DNA of 33,615 nt from GWC2-37-8 sp964485555 (GTDB lineage: Bacteria; Patescibacteriota; Minisyncoccia; Moranbacterales; GWC2-37-73). Location of the stretch: NCBI GenBank assembly GCA_964485555.1, contig CAZAJN010000085.1, positions 1 to 33,615 of the forward strand, in the 5' to 3' direction. A model generated the notes under the pieces. That model ran no database searches and was not told the DNA's origin. It was given only the letters and a program-made list of their open reading frames with translations. The position numbers and the translations under genes were made by a program. This document shows, in pieces, positions 7,190-12,619 of this stretch. Numbering within the stretch: position 1 is the first letter of the stretch; every line of letters starts with the position of its first letter.

Positions 7190-7228
7190 ACTGGAAAGCT
7201 AATGAAGCTAAAAAGCTAAAAAGCTAAT
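7190..7228. repeat. AAAAGCTA tandem repeat before recA
   Basis: GGAAAGCTAATGAAGCTA then AAAAAGCTAAAAAGCTAA, ending a few nt before the recA ATG. The same unit is found before lexA (2323-2355), near 9583-9598 and before manC (25562-25592). Confidence 0.65.
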
Positions 7229-7231
7229 TAT

Positions 7232-8269
7232 ATGGCTAAAGAAAAAAAAGCTCCCAAGGAAGCAGTGGAGAGAATGAAAAATGTCGATCAAAAGGATATT
7301 GATAAGTTGGTGGATGATATCCAGGAAAAATTCGGTGAAGGGATGATCATGAAATTGGGCGATGTGAAAAAAGTTGATGTGGAAGCTATTCCTACCGGCA
7401 GCATTTCATTGGACATTGCCACTGGAATCGGCGGAGTGCCTCGCGGAAGAATTGTGGAAATTTATGGACCGGAGTCTTCTGGAAAAACCACTCTTACTTT
7501 GCACATCGTGGCTAATTGTCAAAAGCAAGGGGGAACAGCTGCTTTCGTGGATGCTGAACATGCTCTTGACCCTGAATATGCCAAAAAGATCGGAGTCGAC
7601 ATCAAGAATTTGTTAGTTTCCCAGCCTGACACTGGAGAGCAAGCATTGGATATCGTGGAATCGTTGGTGCGTAGTGGCGTGGTTGATGTGATTGTGGTGG
7701 ATTCTGTGGCTGCCTTGGTGCCTAAGGCGGAAATCGAAGGCGAGATGGGTGATCAGCATGTAGGACGTCAGGCGCGGCTCATGTCACAGGCTCTTCGAAA
7801 ATTGACCGCCATCATTTCACGCTCCAATGCGACCGTCATTTTCATCAATCAGATCCGTATGAAAATCGGTGTGATGTTTGGAAATCCTGAGACTACCACT
7901 GGAGGTCAGGCTCTAAAGTTTTATTCCTCGGTTCGCATCGAAGTCCGCAAGGCCGCCCAGATCAAGAAGGCAGAGGATGTGGTTGGAAACCGCGTGAAAG
8001 TCAAAATTGTGAAGAACAAAGTTGCACCGCCGTTCAAGACTGCGGAATTCGACATCATGTACAACGAGGGAATTTCGTTGGCAGGAGATCTTCTCGATGC
8101 TGGCGTGAAATATGAAGTGGTGAAGAAATCTGGAAATTCACTTTCGTATGGTGAAATAAAACTTGGAGCTGGGCGCGAAAGTGCCAAGGCCTTCCTTCGT
8201 GAGGACAAGAAAACCGCAGATAAGATCTTCAAAGAGATCGCTGAAAAAGCAAAACTCCAGGTACTTTGA
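7232..8269 (+). CDS. recA: Recombinase RecA
   Basis: A 345-aa strand-exchange protein of normal length. Walker A GPESSGKTT lies at about 79-87, followed by F-V-D-A-E-H-A-L-D. Walker B is in V-D-V-I-V-V-D-S-V-A-A-L-V. The L1 segment is E-G-E-M-G-D-Q-H-V-G-R-Q-A-R and the L2/loop region N-P-E-T-T-T-G-G-Q-A-L-K-F-Y. The C-terminal tail is short and lysine-rich rather than strongly acidic. RecA filaments would trigger self-cleavage of the LexA-like protein encoded 4.2 kb upstream. It is monocistronic with an inverted repeat behind it. Confidence 0.98.
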   Translation: MAKEKKAPKEAVERMKNVDQKDIDKLVDDIQEKFGEGMIMKLGDVKKVDVEAIPTGSISLDIATGIGGVPRGRIVEIYGPESSGKTTLTLHIVANCQKQGGTAAFVDAEHALDPEYAKKIGVDIKNLLVSQPDTGEQALDIVESLVRSGVVDVIVVDSVAALVPKAEIEGEMGDQHVGRQARLMSQALRKLTAIISRSNATVIFINQIRMKIGVMFGNPETTTGGQALKFYSSVRIEVRKAAQIKKAEDVVGNRVKVKIVKNKVAPPFKTAEFDIMYNEGISLAGDLLDAGVKYEVVKKSGNSLSYGEIKLGAGRESAKAFLREDKKTADKIFKEIAEKAKLQVL

Positions 8270-8330
8270 ATCATGAAGCATGAATCAGGAATTATGCTTG
8301 ATTCATGATTCATAATTCATAATTCTTTTT
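8270..8330. repeat. GATTCATGATTC inverted repeat, possible recA terminator
   Basis: GCATGAATCA near 8278-8287 pairs with TGATTCATG near 8299-8307. GAATTATG and CATAATTC add a second dyad, then CTTTTT follows. This unit family recurs at 19091-19147 and 24680-24765, so termination may be secondary to its being a repeat. Confidence 0.55.
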
Positions 8331-8334
8331 GTCA

Positions 8335-8363
8335 TTGACAAATGGCAAAAAGGGGTGTATAAT
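8335..8363 (+). promoter_or_regulatory. Perfect consensus sigma-70 promoter
   Basis: TTGACA at 8335-8340, a 17-nt spacer, TATAAT at 8358-8363. The transcript would start near 8370 and meet the hairpin at 8378 almost at once. Confidence 0.85.
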
Positions 8364-8377
8364 GGAAACATAGAGTT

Positions 8378-8416
8378 AGGAACCGGGTGATTTATCGCCA
8401 CGGTTCCTTTCTTTTT
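8378..8416 (+). terminator. Intrinsic terminator 8 nt after the promoter start
   Basis: AGGAACCG at 8378-8385 pairs with CGGTTCCT at 8401-8408. GGTGA/TCGCC (8386-8390, 8395-8399) extends the stem with one bulged A and a TTTA loop. TTCTTTTTAT follows. Promoter and terminator together would give an RNA of roughly 45-50 nt. Confidence 0.75.
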
Positions 8417-8543
8417 ATCTCAAAAAATTGCTCTAAATCAAGCCATTTTCTGAGATTATCCATTTCAGTAGGAGTGGTGTATAATATTAATAATTAGTTA
8501 TTTATTTAATCAATTGCTCGGGGGAGCAGTAAAACAAAAAAGT
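8417..8543 (+). other. Structured leader before the 46-aa gene
   Basis: It holds ATCTCAAAAAA (8417-8427) pairing with TTTTCTGAGAT (8446-8456), a second TATAAT (8480-8485) without a clear -35 element, and TGCTC-GGGG-GAGCA (8515-8528), a hairpin 15 nt before the ATG. No Shine-Dalgarno is at the usual distance. Confidence 0.4.
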
Positions 8544-8684
8544 ATGCAAACAGCACACAAATGCACCCATTGTGCAAAAAGACACAAAGAGGAGTCGCAG
8601 TCAGAGGAATTCAATTTCGCAGTATTGGTAGCATTGGTTCCGCTCATGGTGTTCACTTTGTTCGGACAAATCGGATTGTTCTAA
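8544..8684 (+). CDS. Small Cys/His membrane protein (46 aa)
   Basis: An open frame running from ATG 8544 to TAA 8684. Residues 5-14 read H-K-C-T-H-C-A-K-R-H, a C-x-x-C plus His knuckle that could bind zinc or another metal. Residues about 25-46 form one hydrophobic helix (F-A-V-L-V-A-L-V-P-L-M-V-F-T-L-F-G). A 66-residue open frame in another phase at 8561-8761 is judged a shadow. Support is the leader with two promoters-like elements, the composition, and an intrinsic terminator 9 nt after the stop. No family is recognised. It may be a membrane-tethered metal sensor or a regulator of a membrane complex. Confidence 0.6.
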   Translation: MQTAHKCTHCAKRHKEESQSEEFNFAVLVALVPLMVFTLFGQIGLF

Positions 8685-8692
8685 ATCCAAAT

Positions 8693-8722
8693 AAAAATCT
8701 CGCTCCGGTGGGATTTTTGTTT
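8693..8722 (+). terminator. Intrinsic terminator after the 46-aa gene
   Basis: AAAAATCTCGC at 8693-8703 pairs with the arm ending GGGATTTTT at 8718, then TGTTTT. Confidence 0.75.
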
Positions 8723-8770
8723 TCCATATATATCTGTTGCCATTGTGATATTAAAAATTAAATTAAAAAA

Positions 8771-9514
8771 ATGGAAGAAGAAAAAAAATCTGCGCCATTT
8801 GGGACGCAAAGCGAAAACGAAATCGTTTCTCAGCAATCAGCGCAAGTTGATCCGCTTGCTTCAATTTCTGAAATTCCAAATGAGCAAGAAAGAAGCATCT
8901 CTATTGAAGAAGCTTTTGTTTTCGGTTGGAAAACTTTCAAGGCGAACATGAAATTGTTGCTACTGCTCGCTTTGGCATATTTTGCTATTTCTATTGCAGT
9001 ATCAATGTTGAGCAAAATTGCGGAGGGTGAAACTTTGTTTGTTTTTGCAGTAACACTAGCAAGCGTCATTCTTAATATAATTGTCACGATAGGACTCGTG
9101 CAGATAATTTTGAAAATATCACGTGGCGGTCAAGCGAATGTTGGTGAAATCTTTGGAGATATGAAATATTTCTGGAAATTTCTAGGTTCCAGCATTCTGT
9201 ATGGTCTGATAGTTGTTGCTGGTTATCTCTTGTTTATTATTCCTGGAATTGTTTGGCAAATTAAATATGGATTTTTTCAATATTTTATTATTGATAAGGA
9301 TATGAGTCCGGTTGAAGCGATAAAGGAAAGTGGAAGAATTACTAATGGGCTCAAGTGGAAATTATTTCTTTTGCAATTTGCAATCATGTTCATGTTTCTA
9401 GTCGGACTTCTTTTCTTTGGAATCGGAATTTTGGTCGCTTATCCAATTTCACTTTTGATGATGGTGTTTGTATATCGAAAACTTATAGGAGAAAAAATTG
9501 AAATTGTTTCCTAG
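8771..9514 (+). CDS. Multi-pass membrane protein, DUF975/YciC-like
   Basis: 247 aa. Residues 1-42 are a polar acidic leader. I-S-I-E-E-A-F-x-F-G-W-K-T-F-K-A-N follows, a typical entry into this family, then about five or six hydrophobic helices. The middle motif F-F-Q-Y-F-I-I-D-K-D-M-S-P-V-E-A-I-K-E-S is the conserved amphipathic segment of DUF975 and related glycerophosphodiesterase-membrane-domain proteins. Its substrate and role are unknown. It is flanked by terminators on both sides, so it is a single-gene unit. Confidence 0.7.
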   Translation: MEEEKKSAPFGTQSENEIVSQQSAQVDPLASISEIPNEQERSISIEEAFVFGWKTFKANMKLLLLLALAYFAISIAVSMLSKIAEGETLFVFAVTLASVILNIIVTIGLVQIILKISRGGQANVGEIFGDMKYFWKFLGSSILYGLIVVAGYLLFIIPGIVWQIKYGFFQYFIIDKDMSPVEAIKESGRITNGLKWKLFLLQFAIMFMFLVGLLFFGIGILVAYPISLLMMVFVYRKLIGEKIEIVS

Positions 9515-9532
9515 CTTGATTGAATAAGATAC

Positions 9533-9562
9533 AAAAAACCACGCTACAAAGCGTGGTTTTTT
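9533..9562. terminator. Bidirectional terminator between convergent genes
   Basis: A perfect 12-bp stem, AAAAAACCACGC at 9533-9544 with GCGTGGTTTTTT at 9551-9562, loop TACAAA. It has a T tract on both strands and serves the membrane-protein gene and the minus-strand efp. Confidence 0.9.
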
Positions 9563-9613
9563 ATGGATTCTTGAGAAGATAAAAAGCTAAGAAGCTAATG
9601 CCTGATAAGCTGC

Positions 9614-10171
9614 CTATGCTCTCGAAACGTATGCTCCTTTTTCAGTGTTGATGATGAGTTTGTCACCCTCGTTGATGAAAAGGGGAGTGGTCACTTTCAA
9701 TCCTGTTTCCATGGTCACAACCTTGTCTCCGCCTGAAGATGTGTCTCCTTTGACTCCTGGTGGCGCTTCGACAACTGTCAAAGTCACTTTGATTGGAAGC
9801 TCGATGTTCACCGGGATTTCATTGAAGTTCAGCACGCTGACCTCAGTTCCTTCCAGCATGTAAAGATAGGCATCTCCGATAACTTCCTTAGCAAGAGTGA
9901 ATTGGTCATAGGTAGTGTTGTCCATGAAGACGAATCCGTCTTGTTCTGGATATAGGTATTGAGCTTTGGATTTTGACATGTCAGCTTCGTCAGCCTTGTC
10001 TGATCCATTGAAAGTCTTTTCGAGAACTGCTCCGTTCAAAAGGTTCTTCAATTTTGTGCGAAGAACTGCTCCGGCTCGGCCAGTTTTGGAATGTTCAGCG
10101 GTAAGCACGACATATGGCGCACCTTCCCAGAGGATATTTTTTCCTGCTTTGATATCACTGATTGATAACAT
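9614..10171 (-). CDS. efp: Elongation factor P with Arg at the tip
   Basis: A 185-aa factor that binds the stalled ribosome between the P and E sites and helps form Pro-Pro bonds. Its three domains are recognisable: KOW-like I-K-A-G-K-N-I-L-W-E-G-A-P-Y-V-V, then L-R-T-K-L-K-N-L-L-N-G, then a central OB domain and a C-terminal OB domain ending G-A-Y-V-S-R. The loop carrying the modified residue reads S-K-T-G-R-A-G-A, so the tip is Arg32 rather than Lys. In other bacteria Arg32 is rhamnosylated by EarP; no earP is in the window. It is the last gene of the minus-strand block, 102 nt after rpsR, with no Shine-Dalgarno. Confidence 0.96.
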   Translation of the reverse strand: MLSISDIKAGKNILWEGAPYVVLTAEHSKTGRAGAVLRTKLKNLLNGAVLEKTFNGSDKADEADMSKSKAQYLYPEQDGFVFMDNTTYDQFTLAKEVIGDAYLYMLEGTEVSVLNFNEIPVNIELPIKVTLTVVEAPPGVKGDTSSGGDKVVTMETGLKVTTPLFINEGDKLIINTEKGAYVSRA

Positions 10172-10207
10172 TTTTTTGTTTGCCGATACGAAACTGCGAA
10201 ACGTACA

Positions 10208-10242
10208 CGAATCTACGAAAGGAAGTTCAGTTCGTAGATTCG
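10208..10242. repeat. Perfect 12-bp inverted repeat between rpsR and efp
   Basis: CGAATCTACGAA at 10208-10219, an 11-nt loop, TTCGTAGATTCG at 10231-10242. Degenerate CGAAACTGCGAAACG and CGAATCTCATTCGTAG flank it. There is no T tract on the minus strand, so it may be an RNA-processing or stability hairpin, or a mobile repeat. Confidence 0.75.
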
Positions 10243-10273
10243 AATCTCATTCGTAGCTTTCGGATCGGTTTTT

Positions 10274-10480
10274 TTACTTAACTACAAACGGTGCCAATGC
10301 CATCACGCGAGCGCGCTTGATTGCTTGTGAAAGAGTTCTTTGATGCTTGGTGCAAACGCCATGTCTCTTTGGAGGATAAATCTTTCCTTGAGAGTTCATG
10401 AAACGGCGGATCAGGTAAGCGTCTTTGTAGTCTATTTTGTCCATCTTCTGATCGCAGAAGTAGCAAGTTTTTTTCTCCAT
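10274..10480 (-). CDS. rpsR: 30S ribosomal protein bS18
   Basis: 68 aa, normal length. It carries the bS18 landmarks Y-F-C at the N-terminus, I-D-Y-K-D, L-I-R-R-F, G-K-I-Y-P-P-K-R-H-G and C-x-K-H-Q-R-x-L-x-x-A-I-K-R-A-R. Cys6, Cys9 and Cys43 suggest retention of zinc ligands. It binds 16S rRNA together with bS6 in the platform of the 30S subunit. It is the third gene of the rpsF-ssb-rpsR operon. Confidence 0.97.
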   Translation of the reverse strand: MEKKTCYFCDQKMDKIDYKDAYLIRRFMNSQGKIYPPKRHGVCTKHQRTLSQAIKRARVMALAPFVVK

Positions 10481-10489
10481 AAATTTTGG

Positions 10490-10567
10490 TTGATTGGTTA
10501 CGTAGTTTAATTAGTTGATTAGGAATTCATCCTATTTAACTAAGAACCTAATTAACTATTTAACTAA
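10490..10567. repeat. TTAACTAA-type AT-rich dyad repeat
   Basis: Contains GGTTACGTAGTTTAATTAG and the opposing CTAATTAACTATTTAACTAA. A related sequence fills the ssb-rpsF gap at 11050-11140. Confidence 0.5.
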
Positions 10568-10568
10568 A

Positions 10569-11048
10569 TTAAAACGGCACATCTTCAAGTCTTACTTCAT
10601 CTTGTTCCTCATCAAGGTTGATGGTGGGAATTTCTTCAGCTACGGGAGTCTGGCGATTCGCCATTGGCGCAGCAGCTGCAGTAGTTCCCATTGGAGCAGG
10701 ACGTGGACCAGCTGATCCGGCGGCGCGTGATCCCATTTGCATGTTTTCAGCCACTACTTCGGTGGTTCTTCTTTCAACTCCATCTTTTCCTGTGTAGGCG
10801 CGAGTCTCAAGTCTTCCTTCGAAATATGCTTCCTGTCCTTTGGTCAGATATTGTCCGGCAATTTCTGCCAATCTTCCCCAAATGACAATGTTGTGGAATT
10901 CGCTTTTCTCCTGTTTCTGTCCAGCTTTGTCATTCCAGGTTCTGTTGGTTGCGATGCTGAGCGTTGCAACTGTTTGACCTGATGGAGTGGTTCGGATTTC
11001 AGGGTCTCTGGTCAAGCGTCCGATCAATTGAACTTTGTTTAAATTCAT
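10569..11048 (-). CDS. ssb: Single-stranded DNA-binding protein
   Basis: 159 aa. Residues 1-105 form the OB fold (M-N-L-N-K-V-Q-L-I-G-R-L-T-R-D-P-E, then F-H-N-I-V-I-W-G-R-L-A-E and L-E-T-R-A-Y). A Gly/Pro/Ala linker follows, then the acidic tip ending L-E-D-V-P-F, a variant of the usual D-D-D-I-P-F that recruits partner proteins. It is the middle gene of the classical rpsF-ssb-rpsR order. Confidence 0.96.
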   Translation of the reverse strand: MNLNKVQLIGRLTRDPEIRTTPSGQTVATLSIATNRTWNDKAGQKQEKSEFHNIVIWGRLAEIAGQYLTKGQEAYFEGRLETRAYTGKDGVERRTTEVVAENMQMGSRAAGSAGPRPAPMGTTAAAAPMANRQTPVAEEIPTINLDEEQDEVRLEDVPF

Positions 11049-11049
11049 A

Positions 11050-11140
11050 GTAGTTGCTTAGTTAGATAGTTGCTTAGTTGATTAGGTGTTTCCTATTTAA
11101 CTAATAAACTACTTAACCACTTAACTTTTTAGTAAAACGA
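11050..11140. repeat. TTAACTAA-type repeat between rpsF and ssb
   Basis: AGTTGCTTAGTTAGATAGTT and the opposing CTAATAAACTACTTAACCAC form a loose dyad. It resembles the spacer at 10490-10567. Confidence 0.5.
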
Positions 11141-11146
11141 ATTTAA

Positions 11147-11719
11147 TTACCCTAGAAGAGCATCAAGTTGCTTGTCGATGTCTTTTCCTTCTTTGACTGC
11201 AGTTTTCTCTGTTGCTACAGGTTTAGGTGCAACTTTAGGAGCGGAAACTGGAGCTGCTGGGCGAGGAGTGTGCTGCATTGGTCGTTGCGGTCTCCCGTTA
11301 TCTCTTCCTTGCGGACGTTGCTGTGGACGCTGTGGACCTTGAGCTTTTTGAGCTGCCATTTCCATGGATTTTCTTCGGTCTTTAGCACCAAGATCTGGAA
11401 GATCCTTGGTTTTCACGATCATGAAGCGCAAAACATCGTTGTTTAGGTTCAATTTGTTGGTGATAGCTGCGATTCCGAATTCTCTTTCTCCGTTTGCTTC
11501 ATCTGCCCAAAAATCAATTTCAGGAAGTTCGAAACGACGGGTGATGTAGGTTCCTTTGTTCTGGCGACCGATTTCATAAGCAAGCTTTCTTTTCTCGCTC
11601 AATTCTTCTCCGACCATCTTAGCTTCTTCAAGTGCCAAGATTGAATTTACTCCCTCCTTGATTGCTTCAAGGTTTGCTTCTTGTCTTTCTCCGACAAGGT
11701 AGAACAGTTCGTATTGCAT
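11147..11719 (-). CDS. rpsF: 30S ribosomal protein bS6 with long C-terminal extension
   Basis: 190 aa. Residues 1-105 are the bS6 fold (M-Q-Y-E-L-F-Y-L-V, K-R-K-L-A-Y-E-I, then L-R-F-M-I-V-K). The remaining 85 residues are a low-complexity extension rich in Pro, Gln, Arg and Ala (P-Q-R-P-Q-Q-R-P-Q-G-R) ending D-K-Q-L-D-A-L-L-G. Typical bS6 is about 95-135 aa, so the tail is unusually long, though tails like this are seen in Patescibacteria. It is the first gene of the operon. A structured leader lies 208-313 nt upstream. Confidence 0.95.
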   Translation of the reverse strand: MQYELFYLVGERQEANLEAIKEGVNSILALEEAKMVGEELSEKRKLAYEIGRQNKGTYITRRFELPEIDFWADEANGEREFGIAAITNKLNLNNDVLRFMIVKTKDLPDLGAKDRRKSMEMAAQKAQGPQRPQQRPQGRDNGRPQRPMQHTPRPAAPVSAPKVAPKPVATEKTAVKEGKDIDKQLDALLG

Positions 11720-11926
11720 AGTTTTTATGCTTAATTGATTATAGTTAACTAAATAAATAAAACAGTGTAATTAGTTCTTTAATTTCTAATTTTTAATTTC
11801 CCTGCCTGCCGGCAGGCAGGTAATTTCTAAACAATTTCCAATGACTTAATTTCCAATGTTTGAAAATTGCAACATTGAATCATTGAGATTTGTTTGAAAA
11901 TTGAAAATTGTGAATTGAAAATTTGA
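11720..11926. repeat. Repeat-rich spacer upstream of rpsF
   Basis: It contains the 20-bp perfect palindrome at 11801-11820 (CCTGCCTGCC and its mirror), an AATTTCTAATTTTTAATTTC unit, and TGAAAATTG-type units. A minus-strand TATAAT at 11738-11743 could start a short-leader rpsF transcript, but no good -35 accompanies it. Confidence 0.55.
11801..11820. repeat. Perfect GC-rich 20-bp palindrome
   Basis: CCTGCCTGCC directly joined to GGCAGGCAGG, in otherwise AT-only DNA. Composition marks it as an inserted repetitive element. Confidence 0.8.
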
Positions 11927-12032
11927 TAAAAAAATTCCACCAAACAAAGAAAATCCTGTTCCGGGTGGAAGTTTTCGGACTTATCCTTTTGTTGAGCCAA
12001 AAGGCGAGTCAGATTCGGACTTTCTAAGTTGT
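11927..12032 (-). ncRNA. Attenuator-like leader RNA upstream of rpsF
   Basis: Transcribed from the promoter at 12039-12067 towards rpsF. It has a 7-bp hairpin (CCTTTTG/CAAAAGG, plus-strand arms 11985-11991 and 11998-12004) flanked on both sides by the same 8-mer AGTCCGAA. An intrinsic terminator follows, with arms 11935-11941 and 11964-11970 and seven U. The terminator's 5' arm (TTCC, 11967-11970) can instead pair with GGAA (11959-11962), supported by GAAAA/TTTTC (11972-11976 with 11949-11953). That gives two mutually exclusive folds. The repeated CCG box recalls the S6:S18 leader motif; the match is by eye only. It could also be a free 106-nt RNA. Confidence 0.55.
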
Positions 12033-12038
12033 AATATG

Positions 12039-12067
12039 ATTATATCAGGGTTTTGTTATTTGGTCAA
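12039..12067 (-). promoter_or_regulatory. Sigma-70 promoter for the rpsF leader
   Basis: On the minus strand: TTGACC (12062-12067), a 17-nt spacer, exact TATAAT (12039-12044). Confidence 0.8.
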
Positions 12068-12085
12068 TGAGTGAGGAAAAGTAAA

Positions 12086-12116
12086 AGGAGGGAGGCTATT
12101 TTCTAGCATCCCTCCT
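12086..12116 (-). terminator. Intrinsic terminator after the cold-shock-like gene
   Basis: On the minus strand: AGGAGGGA then GCTA, a GAAAA loop, TAGC and TCCCTCCT, followed by TTTT and more T. The stem is about 12 bp with one mismatch. Confidence 0.8.
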
Positions 12117-12145
12117 GGAGGCGATGATGACCACATGAAGGACCA

Positions 12146-12358
12146 TCATGTAAAACGGATATTTATCGCAGCTATGCCTCTTGCGGTTGCTCCGGGCTCG
12201 GTTTCGAACTCTATGATTTTTCCTTCTAAAGCATCTTCACTGGCCATCTTTAGAATCTCGACTTTCATTTTTGTGTGATGCAGAAAATACCTTACCCCGT
12301 CTTTTTCTGCTAGACCGAAACCTTTTTTGAAGTTGAACCAAGAAACCGTGGCTATCAT
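12146..12358 (-). CDS. Divergent cold-shock-domain protein (70 aa)
   Basis: The CSD landmarks are present: V-S-W-F-N-F-K-K-G-F-G-L-A at 5-17 (RNP1 region, F-G-L replacing F-G-F) and R-Y-F-L-H-H-T at 23-29 (RNP2 region). A beta strand with G-K-I-I-E-F-E and an R-G-I-A-A-I-N-I end follow. It would bind single-stranded RNA or DNA. It has a strong Shine-Dalgarno (AAAGGAGG), its own promoter and a terminator, so it stands alone. Unlike classical cspA the leader is only about 27 nt, so thermosensing by a long leader is unlikely. Confidence 0.8.
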   Translation of the reverse strand: MIATVSWFNFKKGFGLAEKDGVRYFLHHTKMKVEILKMASEDALEGKIIEFETEPGATARGIAAINIRFT

Positions 12359-12392
12359 AGACCCTCCTTTAGGACTTAATATCTATGATTTT

Positions 12393-12421
12393 AGTTTAGA
12401 CTGTAATATTGTCATGGTCAA
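12393..12421 (-). promoter_or_regulatory. Promoter of the cold-shock-like gene
   Basis: On the minus strand: TTGACC (12416-12421), a 17-nt spacer, TAAACT (12393-12398). Confidence 0.55.
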
Positions 12422-12448
12422 TTTTTTATTGATATTAATAAGATAATA

Positions 12449-12499
12449 TAGACATTTTTGAATAAAGATTGTAATATGAATCATCACATTAGTGATGAT
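12449..12499 (+). promoter_or_regulatory. Possible uvrB promoter with operator-like dyad
   Basis: TAGACA at 12449-12454, 17 nt, TAATAT at 12472-12477 is a weak promoter match. Overlapping its expected start is a perfect 8-bp dyad ATCATCAC-ATTA-GTGATGAT (12480-12499), a reasonable site for a dimeric repressor. No identical dyad was found before lexA or recA. Confidence 0.35.
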
Positions 12500-12598
12500 A
12501 ATAAACAATAAACAAAAAACAAGCAAATTACAAATCAGGTCGATTTGGATTTTGAGTTATTGTGTTTTTGTTTGGTGTTTGTATCTTGGTTATTGTAT
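12500..12598. repeat. Dispersed dyad repeat copy 2
   Basis: The left half has AGCAAATTACAAA (12522-12534). The right half ends in a 21-nt block (12578-12598) that is identical to 14659-14679. Confidence 0.7.
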
Positions 12599-12619
12599 CT
12601 TTTTTTGTTTTATAAGCGT

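Noticed and set aside
8561..8761. A 66-aa frame overlapping the 46-aa gene
   Set aside because: Its composition is unlike a folded protein and it runs through the terminator at 8693-8722; the 8544-8684 frame has a clear metal-knuckle/helix design.
10237..10256. GATTCGAATCTC resembling a tRNA T-arm
   Set aside because: It is part of the CGAATCTACGAA repeat around the hairpin at 10208-10242; no other tRNA arms are present.
12545..12619. N-terminal extension of uvrB
   Set aside because: It is translated repeat DNA; the family N-terminus begins at 12620.
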